A stretch of DNA of 64,000 nucleotides from NCBI RefSeq assembly GCF_000739015.1, contig NZ_JPUG01000073.1, positions 62,001 to 126,000 of the forward strand, written 5' to 3'. Positions 44,201 through 52,255 of the stretch are shown here, one piece after another. The first letter of the stretch is position 1; each line of letters begins with the position of its first letter. This DNA comes from Microvirga sp. BSC39. GTDB lineage: Bacteria; Pseudomonadota; Alphaproteobacteria; Rhizobiales; Beijerinckiaceae. The position numbers and the translations under genes are program-made. The notes below the pieces were generated by a model that was not told the origin of the DNA, ran no database searches, and saw only the letters and a list, made by a program, of their open reading frames with translations.

Positions 44201-47200
44201 TTCGAGATGATCACGGACGTAACCGTTTCGCTGCCGTCCCCGTCGCGGGGACTGATCTTCAGATCGAGCGGGATCTCGACATCCTCCGCTCCGGCAGAAG
44301 GAGCCACACCGATCGATGCGCCGTCGGCCACCGCTTCCACCGTGATGGTCAACGTGGCCGGGCTCTCCGCCTCCGATCCCGTCTTCTCCGTCGAGATGGC
44401 GGTGATCTTCAGGGAGATCGTGCCGGCGAAGTCGGCCGGAGGGATCAGTTCCAGGCCGGCGAGCTGATCGGGTCGCAGCACCCAGGATCCGGTGTCGGGA
44501 TCGCGCACGCCGGCCGAGAGCCGCGCTCCTTCAGGCACGTTGTCGATGCGGATGCCCAGAGTCTCGGAGCCGTTGTCCGTATCGACTGTCTTGGCGCTGA
44601 TCGACAGGGCAACCCTGGTGTCCTCGGAGGTCGACGCGCTCGAAACGGACAGCTCGGGAGCCTGAGCTACGGGGGCCGTGCCCGGAACGCCGCCAGGATC
44701 TCCGCCGGATCCGCCTCCGCCTCCTCCAGGAGGTGTGACGGTAATCTCGACGACACCGGTGCGAATGGTCTGGTCGCCTTCGCGTTCGGTGACGACAACC
44801 GAGACCTTCAGCTCGATCGGGTCGTTGTCGCCAGCTTTGGGGCGAATGGCGAGGAAGGGGAGATTCTCCACCGGCACGAGCCAGACGCCTTCACCGGCTG
44901 GAATGCCGTGCGACAGCGAAGCCCCCGTGGGCACACCCCGCACCCAGATCGTCAGCGTCTCGGACCCGTCCGTATCCGTCGGAACGGCGGTGATGTGCAA
45001 CGGGATCCAGCCGGCGCTGTCGCTTGTGCTGTTGTGCCCGGTGCCGGTCGACGGCTCGATCGTGAGAACCGGAGCGTCGGCATCGCCGCGCGGGTTCACC
45101 ACCATGTGCCCGCTGATTTCCTTCGTGACCGTCCTGCTTCCGTCCGTGTCCTGGATCGTCATGCGGACAGTCAGGGTTTCGGCCACGTCGCTGTTGCGGG
45201 GCATCGTCAGGGTAACGCCAGCCATCTTCTCGGCGGCGATCCGGTAGAAGCCATCCGAGTCAGCGGTGACGATGCTGTTGTCGGCAAGGCGCAGCACCGC
45301 GCCGGACGGAATCCCGCCGATGACGATCTCGCCGATCACCTTCTCCGATCCGTCACGGTCCCTCAGGCCGGGATCGAGGTTGAGCCTGATGGGCTCATCC
45401 TCCGTTCCGTGCATGGTGCCCCATCTGCCGGAGCTGCCGTCGAGCCCGCCCACGGCAGGATTATCCACCACCGCGCCCACATGGACTGGGAAAGTGACGC
45501 GGGTGGAGGCCTGATCGCCTCCGTCCTTTTCCTGCGTGACCGCCGTGACGGTGATGTTGATGGTGCCGGCGAAATCCGCCGGGGGGCGCAGCGTCACGAT
45601 CTTGGCCTCATCGGCCGTCAGCGACCATGTGCCGGGGCCGCGATAGGTTCCGACGGACAGAAGAGCGCCGTTCGGGATCCCCGAGATGACGAAGCTCAGG
45701 ATCTCCGAGCCATCGTTGTCCGGCAGGGTCGCGGTCAGATTGAGGGGGATATCGCTGTCTTCGGAACCCCTGGCACTCGTGACGTCGAGGATGGGTGCGT
45801 CGGCGTCGGCGCGCACGGTTACCACAAGCTCCTTCGGCAAGCTTCTGGCCGTGCTGCCGTTCGGCTCCGCCGAGATGGCGAAGACCTTCAGGTGCATGTC
45901 CTCGTCGGAATGGGGCGGCGGAGTGATGCTCAGGCTGCCGGCCACGCCGACCGGCACGCTGATGCTGTTGTCGGCGTTCCTCGTCAGAATCACGCCGCCT
46001 GCGCGCACGATGGCGCCATCCGGCACATCTTCCAGCCGGTATGCGATGATGGATTCGGAATTGTCGATATCGGTCGTCCGAGCCGTCACGTGCAGCGGGA
46101 TTGCCGTATCCTCGTCGCCGTATGCCCGGTTCACGAACAAGTCCGGTGCATCGGCGACCGCGTCCACCTGGACCTTGAAGGGAATCGTGACAGAACTCTC
46201 CGCGCCGCCATTGGTCTCCCTGGAAGTGGCCGTGATGCTGAGCGCGATGGAGCCCGAAAAGTCACGTGGCGGCGTGAAGGTCAGATGGGCCAGATCAGCC
46301 GGCTTGACGCTCCAACTGCCGTTGGCCAAGCGCTCACCCGGTGCCAGAACGGCTCCATCCGGAACCCCCAGGATGACGATCGACAGGGTCTCCGATCCAT
46401 CCAGATCCGTCAGCTTCGCGGACAGGTCGAGTGGGATTGCCGTGTCCTCGCTGCCCTTCGCATCGTGGGCCGTGACAGTCGGCGCGTCCGCAACCGCGTT
46501 CACTGTCACACCATAGGTGCCGCTGATCGTACGGCTGACGCTCGTTCCGTTGCCCTTGTCGGTCTGAGTGACCGTGAAGGTCAGCGTAAAATCGTCATCG
46601 CTGTTCGGCGGCGGCTTGATCGTCACCCGCTTGTTGATCAGGTCGTTCGTGTTGACCTGCCAGACGCCCGGCGAGATTTCCTTTGTTCCAGTGCCGCCTT
46701 TGAGCGTGGCGCCCAATGGCACTCCGGTGACTTCAGTGACTGTCGACCAGGTCTCCGAGCCGTCCTTATCGGTGAGGGTGAAACTCGGCTTCAGCGTGAT
46801 ATCCGAATCCTCTGAGCCGGAGGTGCTGCCGCTGATGGTGGCCTTGTCCAGGACAGGATCGATCCCCACGGTAAAATTGGCCGAGGTCGAGGCTGTCGGC
46901 TGGTTGTCTCCGGCTTCCGTGGCAATGGCGGTGAGCTTGAGGGAGAGACACCCTGAGAAGTTCGCCGGGGGCTTGAGGGTGAGGCCCGTGAGTTGGGCTG
47001 GCGTGAGCTTCCAGCTGCCATCGGGTTGCTTCGTGCCTGCACTCAAACTGGCTGTTCCCGGCACGCCGCTGAGCACGAAGCTCAGACTTTCCGATCCGTC
47101 CAGATCGCGCAGCGCGCCGCCCAGGCCGGCGAGGCTCACCGGGGTGTCCTCATAGCCATGGGCATTGGCCACCGTGACGGTCGGCGCATCGGCCACGGCG

Positions 47201-50200
47201 GCCACCGTCACCGTGTACGTTCCCGTCACGTCCTGGCTCACGGTCTTGCCGTTGCCGGCATCCGTGAGCGTCGTCCGGATCGTCAGCGTAACATCCGCAT
47301 CCGAGTTCTCCGCCGGATGCAGCAGCACCCGTCCGGCTTGAAGATCGGCGGTCGACACCTGCCACACACCCGTCGACAGCTCTGTTCCATGGCTCAGGCG
47401 CGCACCGGTCGGCACCCCTGAAACCTGGCTGAACTCGGCCCAGGTTTCCGAACCGTCCTTGTCGCTCAGATTGAAGACCGGCTTCAGCGCGATGCCTGTA
47501 TCCTCCGACCCGGATGTGCTGCCGCCAATCGTGGCAGAATCGAGCACAGGATTGACCCCGACGGTGAAACTGGTCGAGCTGCGGGCCTCCGACCCATTGC
47601 TGCTCTCGGTGGAGATCGCCGTGACGGTCAGCGTATAGCTGCCCGAGAAATTCCCAGCTGGGTTCAGCTTGAGATCCTTGAGCTCGCTGGGGCTCAGCGT
47701 CCAACTGCCATTGCCGTTGTTGAGACCGGCGGAAAGGGTTACGCCTGCAGGAATCCCGGCGACGACGACCGAGAGGAGTTCCGAACCATCTTTGTCGACC
47801 AGAGCCGCCGAGAGGTCGAGCGGGATAGGGCTGTCCTCCTGGCCTGTCACATCTCTCGCCGTGACCTGCGGGGCATCGGCCACGGCCGCGACCGTCACCG
47901 CATGCGTGCCTGTCACCTCCCGGCTCACGCTCGTGCCGTTGCCCGTGTCGATCAGCGTCGCCTTGACCGTCAGCGTGAAGTCCGCATCCGAGTGCTCGGC
48001 CGGATGGAGAGCCACCAATCCTGCCTGGAGGTCAGCGGTGGATACCTGCCACACGCCGGGCGAAAGTTCGCTGCCGTGGCTCAGACGGGCACCCGCCGGC
48101 ACCCCTGACACCTGACTGAACTCGGACCAGGTCTCCGATCCATCCTTGTCACTCACTTCGAAGATCGGCTTCAGCGTGACGGGAGTATCCTCAAGGCCCG
48201 AGCCGCTGCCGCCAATAGTGGCAGCGTCCACCACCGGATCGAAGCCCAACGTGAAGCTGGCCGAGGTGCGGGCCTCTGAGCCGTTGCTGCTCTCCGTTGC
48301 CACAGCCGTCAAAGTGAGATTGTAGCTGCCGGAGAAATTGGCCGGTGGTTTCAGCGTTAGGCCTGAGAGTTCCGCATGGGTCAGATGCCAGGTCCCGTCC
48401 GGCTGGCGTGTGCCGGCACTCAAGGTGGCATCACTCGGTACTCCGCTGAGCACGAAGCTCAGAGACTCCGAGCCGTCGCGGTCGATCAGCGCGCCGCCGA
48501 GGCCCGCAAGGCTCACAGGCGTGTCCTCTGAGCCGCGGGCGTCCATCACCGTGACGGCAGGCGCATCCGCCACGGCATCCACCTGCACGCGCAAGGGGGC
48601 CCGGGTGGTCGCCGTCGAGCCGTTCGAACTGCGCGATGTGGCTTCGACCGTAAGGTTGATCGCGCCGGAATAGTGCTCCGGTGGGCGAAGGGTGAGACCA
48701 TCGAGTTCGGAAGGCGCCAGAAGCCAGCTGCCATCGGTCTGGCGTGTGCCGTGCGACAGGGATGCATCCGCCGGGACACCAAGTATGCTGATCGATAGCA
48801 CTTCGGACTTGTCCGTATCGGTCAGGCCTGCGGACAGATCGAGCGCAATGGCCGTATCTTCGGGACCTGATGCGTCGCGGGTGGTCAGAAGCGGTGTGTC
48901 GGAAACATCCTCGACCCTGACCTGGAACGGAAGATCCGTGGTGGCCGTGGTGCCGTTCGAACTCTCCCGTGCCGTTGCGCGCAGGGTGAGATTGACCGTC
49001 CCTGAGAAGTCGTGCGGCGGTGTGAATGCGAGGTGCTCCAGATCGGCAACGGGAACACTCCAACTTCCGTCCGGCTGGCGCGCGCCATGTGAAAGAATGG
49101 CACCCGGAGGAACATTGAGAATGCTGACGGCGAGCACCTCGGAACCGTCGGTATCGACCAGAGCCGCCGAGAGGTCGAGCGGGATGGGGCTGTCCTCCTG
49201 GCCCGTCACATCTCTCGCCGTGACCTGCGGGGCATCGGCCACCGCCGTGACCGTCACCGCATGCGTACCTGTCACCTCCCGGCTCACGCTCGTGCCGTTG
49301 CCCTTGTCGATCAGCGTCGCCCTGACCGTCAGCGTGAAGTCCGCATCCGCATGCTGCGCCGGATGCACCGCCACCAATCCTGCCTGCAGGTCCCCTGTCG
49401 ACACCTGCCACACGCCGGGCGACAGCTCGCTGCCGTGGCTCAGCCGCGCCCCCGCAGGCACTCCCGACACCTGGGAGAACTCGCCCCAAGTCTCCGACGG
49501 ATCGGGCGTGGCAAAGACCGGCCGGATCACGATCGCCGTGTCCTCGGCGCCCGTGCTGGAGCCGGCAATCGTGCCGGCATCCGCCACCGGATCGAACCCC
49601 ACCGTGAAGCTCGCTGACGTGCGGGCACTCGAGCCGTTGCTGCCCTCCGTGGCCACGGCGGTCAGGGTCAGGGTGTAGCTGCCGGAGAAGTGGGCCGGTG
49701 GATGAAGGGCAAGACCTGCCAGCTGATCTGGCGTGAGCTTCCAGGTGCCGTCCGGCTGGCGTGTGCCGGCGCTCAGGGTCGCGTCACCCGGCACGCCGCC
49801 GAGCACGAAGCTGAGGCTCTCCGAGCCGTCGCCGTCGCGCAGGGCACCGCCCAGGCCGGCGAGGCTCACGGGGGCATCCTCGGAGCCGCGGGCGTCCATC
49901 ACCGTGACCGTGGGGGCATCCGCCACCGCCTCCACCTGCACCCGGAAGGTGGTCTCGACGGAGGCGCTGCCGCCCTGGCTTTCGTGGGCGGTGGCGCGCA
50001 GGGTGAGGGTGATGGAGCCGGAGAAGTGCTCGGGCGGGGTGAGGGCGAGCTGCGCCAGGTTGGAGGCCGGCACGCTCCAGGAGCCGTCGGGCTGGCGGGA
50101 GCCGTGGGACAGCGAGGCACCCGAGGGCACGCCCAGGATCAGCACCGTGAGCGTCTCGGAGCCGTCGCGGTCCACCAGTGCCGCCGACAGGTCGAGACGG

Positions 50201-50787
50201 ATCGCGCTGTCCTCCAGGCCACCAGCATCGCGTGCAATCACGGCAGGTGGATCGGCGAGGATATCGGCCGGTTCCTGCGGATCCGGCTTCAAGGTGGTGG
50301 GCGGTGTCACAACGCCCGGATTGTCAGGAATGTCGCCGAACACCGGAGACGTCACCTGCACGGATGAACCATCCGTTTCAGTCTCGACGGAACCTGACGA
50401 GGATCGTGCAAGGTTCGCCCTGGGTCCGATCAAGGGAGCCGGCGCTGCGGACAGCGATAGATCGACACCGGCCGGTGCCTCATCCAGCATGATCGCAGGT
50501 TTGGCCGGCGGCGCGAGATCCAGGGGCTTCAAGGGCTCGTCCTGTGGCGCCAGCGCCAAGCTCCATTCAAGAGGGCCGATTTCATGGGGCCGGAGGGCGA
50601 TGGCCCCGGACGGCCCTCCTCTCACCATGCCGAACGCCGCAACCGCCTCCGTTCCGCCCACCAGGTTTCCGCTGGCACCTCCGTCGCCCATCGGGAGGCT
50701 TCGCTGAACCGCCCGCAGGGCGCGCAGCGCCTCCTCGTCGACCACGCTGGCGTCGAATGGGATGGTTGGATCGGGTTGCTGGCTCAT
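41251..50787 (-). CDS. Giant type I-secreted surface protein with 24 Ig/cadherin-like repeats
   Basis: 3178 residues. Residues 1-181 are non-repetitive and Pro-rich with no N-terminal signal. Residues about 182-2947 hold 24 tandem domains of roughly 110-120 residues, each built on GxEDxxIxLxL, DxDGSExL, GVPxGAxLS, GxW, a PPxxFSG turn and a VADAP linker. The DxDGSE motifs look calcium-binding. Gly-rich residues after domain 16 split the array. A different cadherin-like domain (VTLSGAQPGDRLDLEGY) and an acidic tail end the protein. No RTX nonapeptides are seen. It starts 13 bases after the hlyD gene and must be the cargo of the exporter encoded upstream; an adhesin or biofilm role is inferred. 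Confidence 0.9.
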   Translation of the reverse strand: MSQQPDPTIPFDASVVDEEALRALRAVQRSLPMGDGGASGNLVGGTEAVAAFGMVRGGPSGAIALRPHEIGPLEWSLALAPQDEPLKPLDLAPPAKPAIMLDEAPAGVDLSLSAAPAPLIGPRANLARSSSGSVETETDGSSVQVTSPVFGDIPDNPGVVTPPTTLKPDPQEPADILADPPAVIARDAGGLEDSAIRLDLSAALVDRDGSETLTVLILGVPSGASLSHGSRQPDGSWSVPASNLAQLALTPPEHFSGSITLTLRATAHESQGGSASVETTFRVQVEAVADAPTVTVMDARGSEDAPVSLAGLGGALRDGDGSESLSFVLGGVPGDATLSAGTRQPDGTWKLTPDQLAGLALHPPAHFSGSYTLTLTAVATEGSNGSSARTSASFTVGFDPVADAGTIAGSSTGAEDTAIVIRPVFATPDPSETWGEFSQVSGVPAGARLSHGSELSPGVWQVSTGDLQAGLVAVHPAQHADADFTLTVRATLIDKGNGTSVSREVTGTHAVTVTAVADAPQVTARDVTGQEDSPIPLDLSAALVDTDGSEVLAVSILNVPPGAILSHGARQPDGSWSVPVADLEHLAFTPPHDFSGTVNLTLRATARESSNGTTATTDLPFQVRVEDVSDTPLLTTRDASGPEDTAIALDLSAGLTDTDKSEVLSISILGVPADASLSHGTRQTDGSWLLAPSELDGLTLRPPEHYSGAINLTVEATSRSSNGSTATTRAPLRVQVDAVADAPAVTVMDARGSEDTPVSLAGLGGALIDRDGSESLSFVLSGVPSDATLSAGTRQPDGTWHLTHAELSGLTLKPPANFSGSYNLTLTAVATESSNGSEARTSASFTLGFDPVVDAATIGGSGSGLEDTPVTLKPIFEVSDKDGSETWSEFSQVSGVPAGARLSHGSELSPGVWQVSTADLQAGLVALHPAEHSDADFTLTVKATLIDTGNGTSVSREVTGTHAVTVAAVADAPQVTARDVTGQEDSPIPLDLSAALVDKDGSELLSVVVAGIPAGVTLSAGLNNGNGSWTLSPSELKDLKLNPAGNFSGSYTLTVTAISTESSNGSEARSSTSFTVGVNPVLDSATIGGSTSGSEDTGIALKPVFNLSDKDGSETWAEFSQVSGVPTGARLSHGTELSTGVWQVSTADLQAGRVLLHPAENSDADVTLTIRTTLTDAGNGKTVSQDVTGTYTVTVAAVADAPTVTVANAHGYEDTPVSLAGLGGALRDLDGSESLSFVLSGVPGTASLSAGTKQPDGSWKLTPAQLTGLTLKPPANFSGCLSLKLTAIATEAGDNQPTASTSANFTVGIDPVLDKATISGSTSGSEDSDITLKPSFTLTDKDGSETWSTVTEVTGVPLGATLKGGTGTKEISPGVWQVNTNDLINKRVTIKPPPNSDDDFTLTFTVTQTDKGNGTSVSRTISGTYGVTVNAVADAPTVTAHDAKGSEDTAIPLDLSAKLTDLDGSETLSIVILGVPDGAVLAPGERLANGSWSVKPADLAHLTFTPPRDFSGSIALSITATSRETNGGAESSVTIPFKVQVDAVADAPDLFVNRAYGDEDTAIPLHVTARTTDIDNSESIIAYRLEDVPDGAIVRAGGVILTRNADNSISVPVGVAGSLSITPPPHSDEDMHLKVFAISAEPNGSTARSLPKELVVTVRADADAPILDVTSARGSEDSDIPLNLTATLPDNDGSEILSFVISGIPNGALLSVGTYRGPGTWSLTADEAKIVTLRPPADFAGTINITVTAVTQEKDGGDQASTRVTFPVHVGAVVDNPAVGGLDGSSGRWGTMHGTEDEPIRLNLDPGLRDRDGSEKVIGEIVIGGIPSGAVLRLADNSIVTADSDGFYRIAAEKMAGVTLTMPRNSDVAETLTVRMTIQDTDGSRTVTKEISGHMVVNPRGDADAPVLTIEPSTGTGHNSTSDSAGWIPLHITAVPTDTDGSETLTIWVRGVPTGASLSHGIPAGEGVWLVPVENLPFLAIRPKAGDNDPIELKVSVVVTEREGDQTIRTGVVEITVTPPGGGGGGSGGDPGGVPGTAPVAQAPELSVSSASTSEDTRVALSISAKTVDTDNGSETLGIRIDNVPEGARLSAGVRDPDTGSWVLRPDQLAGLELIPPADFAGTISLKITAISTEKTGSEAESPATLTITVEAVADGASIGVAPSAGAEDVEIPLDLKISPRDGDGSETVTSVIISKVEPGARIVGPGVTDNGNGTWTVDPAHLDGVRVIPPANWIGDLKLTVTATTQEASNEHTRTTSQNVSIKLEAVADTPVLTVMNASGQEDTTVQLNISADLVDTDGSEVLSVVIGNLPEGARLSAGLNNGDGTWTLTRGQLTNLSLIPPANWSGTANLSVLAHARETSNGKVATSEATLKVELEAVADAPVVGSRDAGGLEDSAIRLDLSAALVDRDGSETLTVLILGVPSGASLSHGSRQPDGSWSVPASNLAQLSLTPPEHFSGSITLTLRATAHESQGGSASVETTFRVQVEAVADAPTVTVMDARGSEDTPVSLAGLSGALRDGDGSESLSFVLGGVPSDATLSAGTRQPDGTWKLTPDQLAGLALHPPAHFSGSYTLTLTAVATEGSNGSSARTSASFTVGFDPVADAGTISGASTGQEDTAIVIRPVFATPDPSETWGEFAQVSGVPAGARLSHGTELSPGVWQVSTVDLQAGLVAVHPAQHADADFTLTVRAMLIDTGNGTSVSREVTGTHAVTVTAVADAPQVTARDVTGQEDSAIPLDLSASLVDTDGSEVLSVVIGNLPQGARLSAGSNNGDGTWTLTSAQLTNLNLIPPVNWSGTANLSVLAHARETSNGNIASTAATLKVQVEAVADAPQIEARNVAGQEDTPVALDLSASLIDTDGSETMVVSIFGIPEGFTLSAGTAHGGGEWRVPAGDIHGLKLNPPANWNGTLNLTVEAVSTETGSASSATTSKPFTVTLNPVNDAPELTLTTREHADAGDHQTELFGTAHATDIDSTQLGGAVVTLSGAQPGDRLDLEGYPLHNENGHTMIGDTGIELVGGAYAGETGTLTLSGHASPETYAAVLQSLMLESGDKSGLAAGTRSIGVVLFDSDGAASIRQSVDVVVDEVQPVAPEGQGFASHGTEPMQTGAGSDLILLMADEEAEMSHTATGSWTEQIHGDQSSDTSHAATTLDQPAVDHVQTIDDLQVDASRMSWS
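42600..43625 (-). repeat. Long direct repeat, copy 1 (domains 20-22)
   Basis: About 1.03 kb nearly identical to 49209-50234, offset 6609 bases. Encodes domains 20-22, matching domains 1-3 almost residue for residue. Confidence 0.85.
49209..50234 (-). repeat. Long direct repeat, copy 2 (domains 1-3)
   Basis: Partner of 42600-43625. Long runs are base-identical, for example around 50040-50230 and 43430-43620. Because the offset is a multiple of three, recombination between copies keeps the frame. Confidence 0.85.
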
Positions 50788-50800
50788 GCGATCAGCGTCC

Positions 50801-52255
50801 TCAACGCTCGTGGAATGATGCCGCCATGGCGGAATAGATCGGCTTCAGCAGGTACTGCAGCACTGTCTTGTTGCCCGTCGTGATGTCGGCCTGAACCGTC
50901 ATGCCGGGCACGAGCTGCGCCTTGCCGGGGTCGCGACCTACATGCTGCTGCTTGAGCGCCACGCGCACGCGGTAATGGGGCTGCCGCTGCTCGTCGAGGA
51001 ACGTGCCGGCCGAGACGCGCTCAACGATGCCCTCCACGGCGCCGTAGCGCGCATAATCGAAGGCCTGCACCTTGACGTGCACGGATTGCCCGATCTCGAT
51101 GAAACCGATGTCGCGTGGCATGATCCGCACATCCGCGACAAGCGGCGCGTCCTGCGGCATGACTTCGGCGATCAATCCGCCGGGCGGCAGGACCGTGCCG
51201 GAACGGTGAACGGCCAGCCCGCGCAGGACACCGGCAGCCGGGGCGCGCAGCAGCGTCCGTTCCGCACGGTCCTCCAGCTTGCGGACGGCTTCCGCCGTTT
51301 CGGCAATGTCCAGCGCCACGCGGGCGGCCTCCTGCCGGGCCTCGTCCACGGCGGCCGACTGCATCTCCGAAATGCGGGCCTCGGCCTCGGCGAGGCTGCG
51401 CAGGGCCGTGGCGTGCTGGCCGTTCAGCCGCTCATGCTCGGCCTTCGCGCTCATCAGCAGACGCTGCGCCTCCAGAACTGCGAGCCGCGTGGTCAGTCCG
51501 TTGCGGGCGAGCTCCTCGCGGATGCCGAGTTCCTTGGAATGCAGCGCCATCTGCTCCCGCACGGCGGAGATCTGTCCGGACAGGGTCGCCAGTTCGCTGC
51601 GCCGCTGCGCCACCTGTTCGTGCAGCACGGCGATCCGGTCGCTCAAGGACCGCAGGCGTGCATCCAGCGCCGCGCGCTGAGGTCCAACAAACAGACTGGT
51701 GGTCAGGGACGGCATGGCGCTGCCCTCCCCGCTCGCATCGGCAACGGCAATGCTCCCGGTGCCGTCGCGACCGCGCAGTTGCACCGCCGTGATGTTGCCC
51801 TCGGCCGCTGCCGTCAGGCGCTGAGACTGCAGCTGGAGCGACTCAAGGCGGAACCGCGCCTGGGACAGTTCGGCCTGGGCGGCCGCATCGTTCATGCGCA
51901 GCAAGGGCTGGCCCGCCTCGACCACGTCGCCTTCGTGAACCAGCACCTCCGTGACGATGCCGCCTTCGAAATGCTGCACGGGCGCCGGCGCGACCGTCGG
52001 CGCAAGATCACCGACGCCGATGGCCACCTCGGGCACATGGGTGAGCGCAGCCCAGGCGAGCGTCGTCGCCACCAGCAGGCCGGTTCCCAGAACGACGGCG
52101 CGCTCCAGACCGTAGATGCGCAGTTCCTCCAGCGCGAGCACATGGCTGTCGGGGCGCGGCTGACGGCTGGCGCGGGGCAGAGGCGCCATCGTGTGCCGAT
52201 TGGTGGCCAGCGGCGGGCTCTCGACCTCGGGGGCGTGTTTTACGGCAGTGCTCAT
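50801..52255 (-). CDS. HlyD-family membrane fusion protein of a type I secretion system
   Basis: 484 residues from the ATG at 52255, overlapping the stop of the upstream ABC gene by one base (TGATG). One membrane helix about residues 50-75, biotinyl-lipoyl halves (GGIVTEVLVHEGDVVEAGQPLL and TLLRAPAAGVLRGLAVH) flanking a long coiled coil about residues 180-350, and a beta-barrel region ending GMTVQADITTGNKTVLQYLL, the hallmark HlyD end. It bridges the exporter and an outer-membrane TolC-type channel, which is not encoded here. Confidence 0.95.
   Translation of the reverse strand: MSTAVKHAPEVESPPLATNRHTMAPLPRASRQPRPDSHVLALEELRIYGLERAVVLGTGLLVATTLAWAALTHVPEVAIGVGDLAPTVAPAPVQHFEGGIVTEVLVHEGDVVEAGQPLLRMNDAAAQAELSQARFRLESLQLQSQRLTAAAEGNITAVQLRGRDGTGSIAVADASGEGSAMPSLTTSLFVGPQRAALDARLRSLSDRIAVLHEQVAQRRSELATLSGQISAVREQMALHSKELGIREELARNGLTTRLAVLEAQRLLMSAKAEHERLNGQHATALRSLAEAEARISEMQSAAVDEARQEAARVALDIAETAEAVRKLEDRAERTLLRAPAAGVLRGLAVHRSGTVLPPGGLIAEVMPQDAPLVADVRIMPRDIGFIEIGQSVHVKVQAFDYARYGAVEGIVERVSAGTFLDEQRQPHYRVRVALKQQHVGRDPGKAQLVPGMTVQADITTGNKTVLQYLLKPIYSAMAASFHER

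Larger units (their letters stand above)
41947..50244 (-). repeat. Array of 24 tandem Ig/cadherin-like domain repeats inside the giant protein gene
   Basis: Domain classes recur in order. One class starts MDARGSEDTPVSLAGLGGAL, the next carries SETWxEFSQVSGVPAGARLS, the next starts QVTARDVTGQEDS. This trio appears at domains 2-4, 6-8 and 21-23 and in looser form at 10-12. Domains 13-18 are the most divergent. Such higher-order order implies growth by duplication of multi-domain blocks. Confidence 0.85.

Noticed and set aside
43375..46815. A 1146-codon plus-strand open frame antisense to the giant adhesin gene
   Set aside because: It mirrors the repeats of the real gene in another frame, has no ribosome binding site and no sensible protein composition. 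GC-rich codon use leaves long stop-free antisense frames. The same holds for long antisense frames at 30365-31840, 35945-37501, 50942-52363 and 60039-61997.
41947..50244. Regular repeats that could suggest a CRISPR or satellite array
   Set aside because: The repeat unit is about 340 bases, in frame and protein-coding throughout, with no short repeat-spacer pattern.
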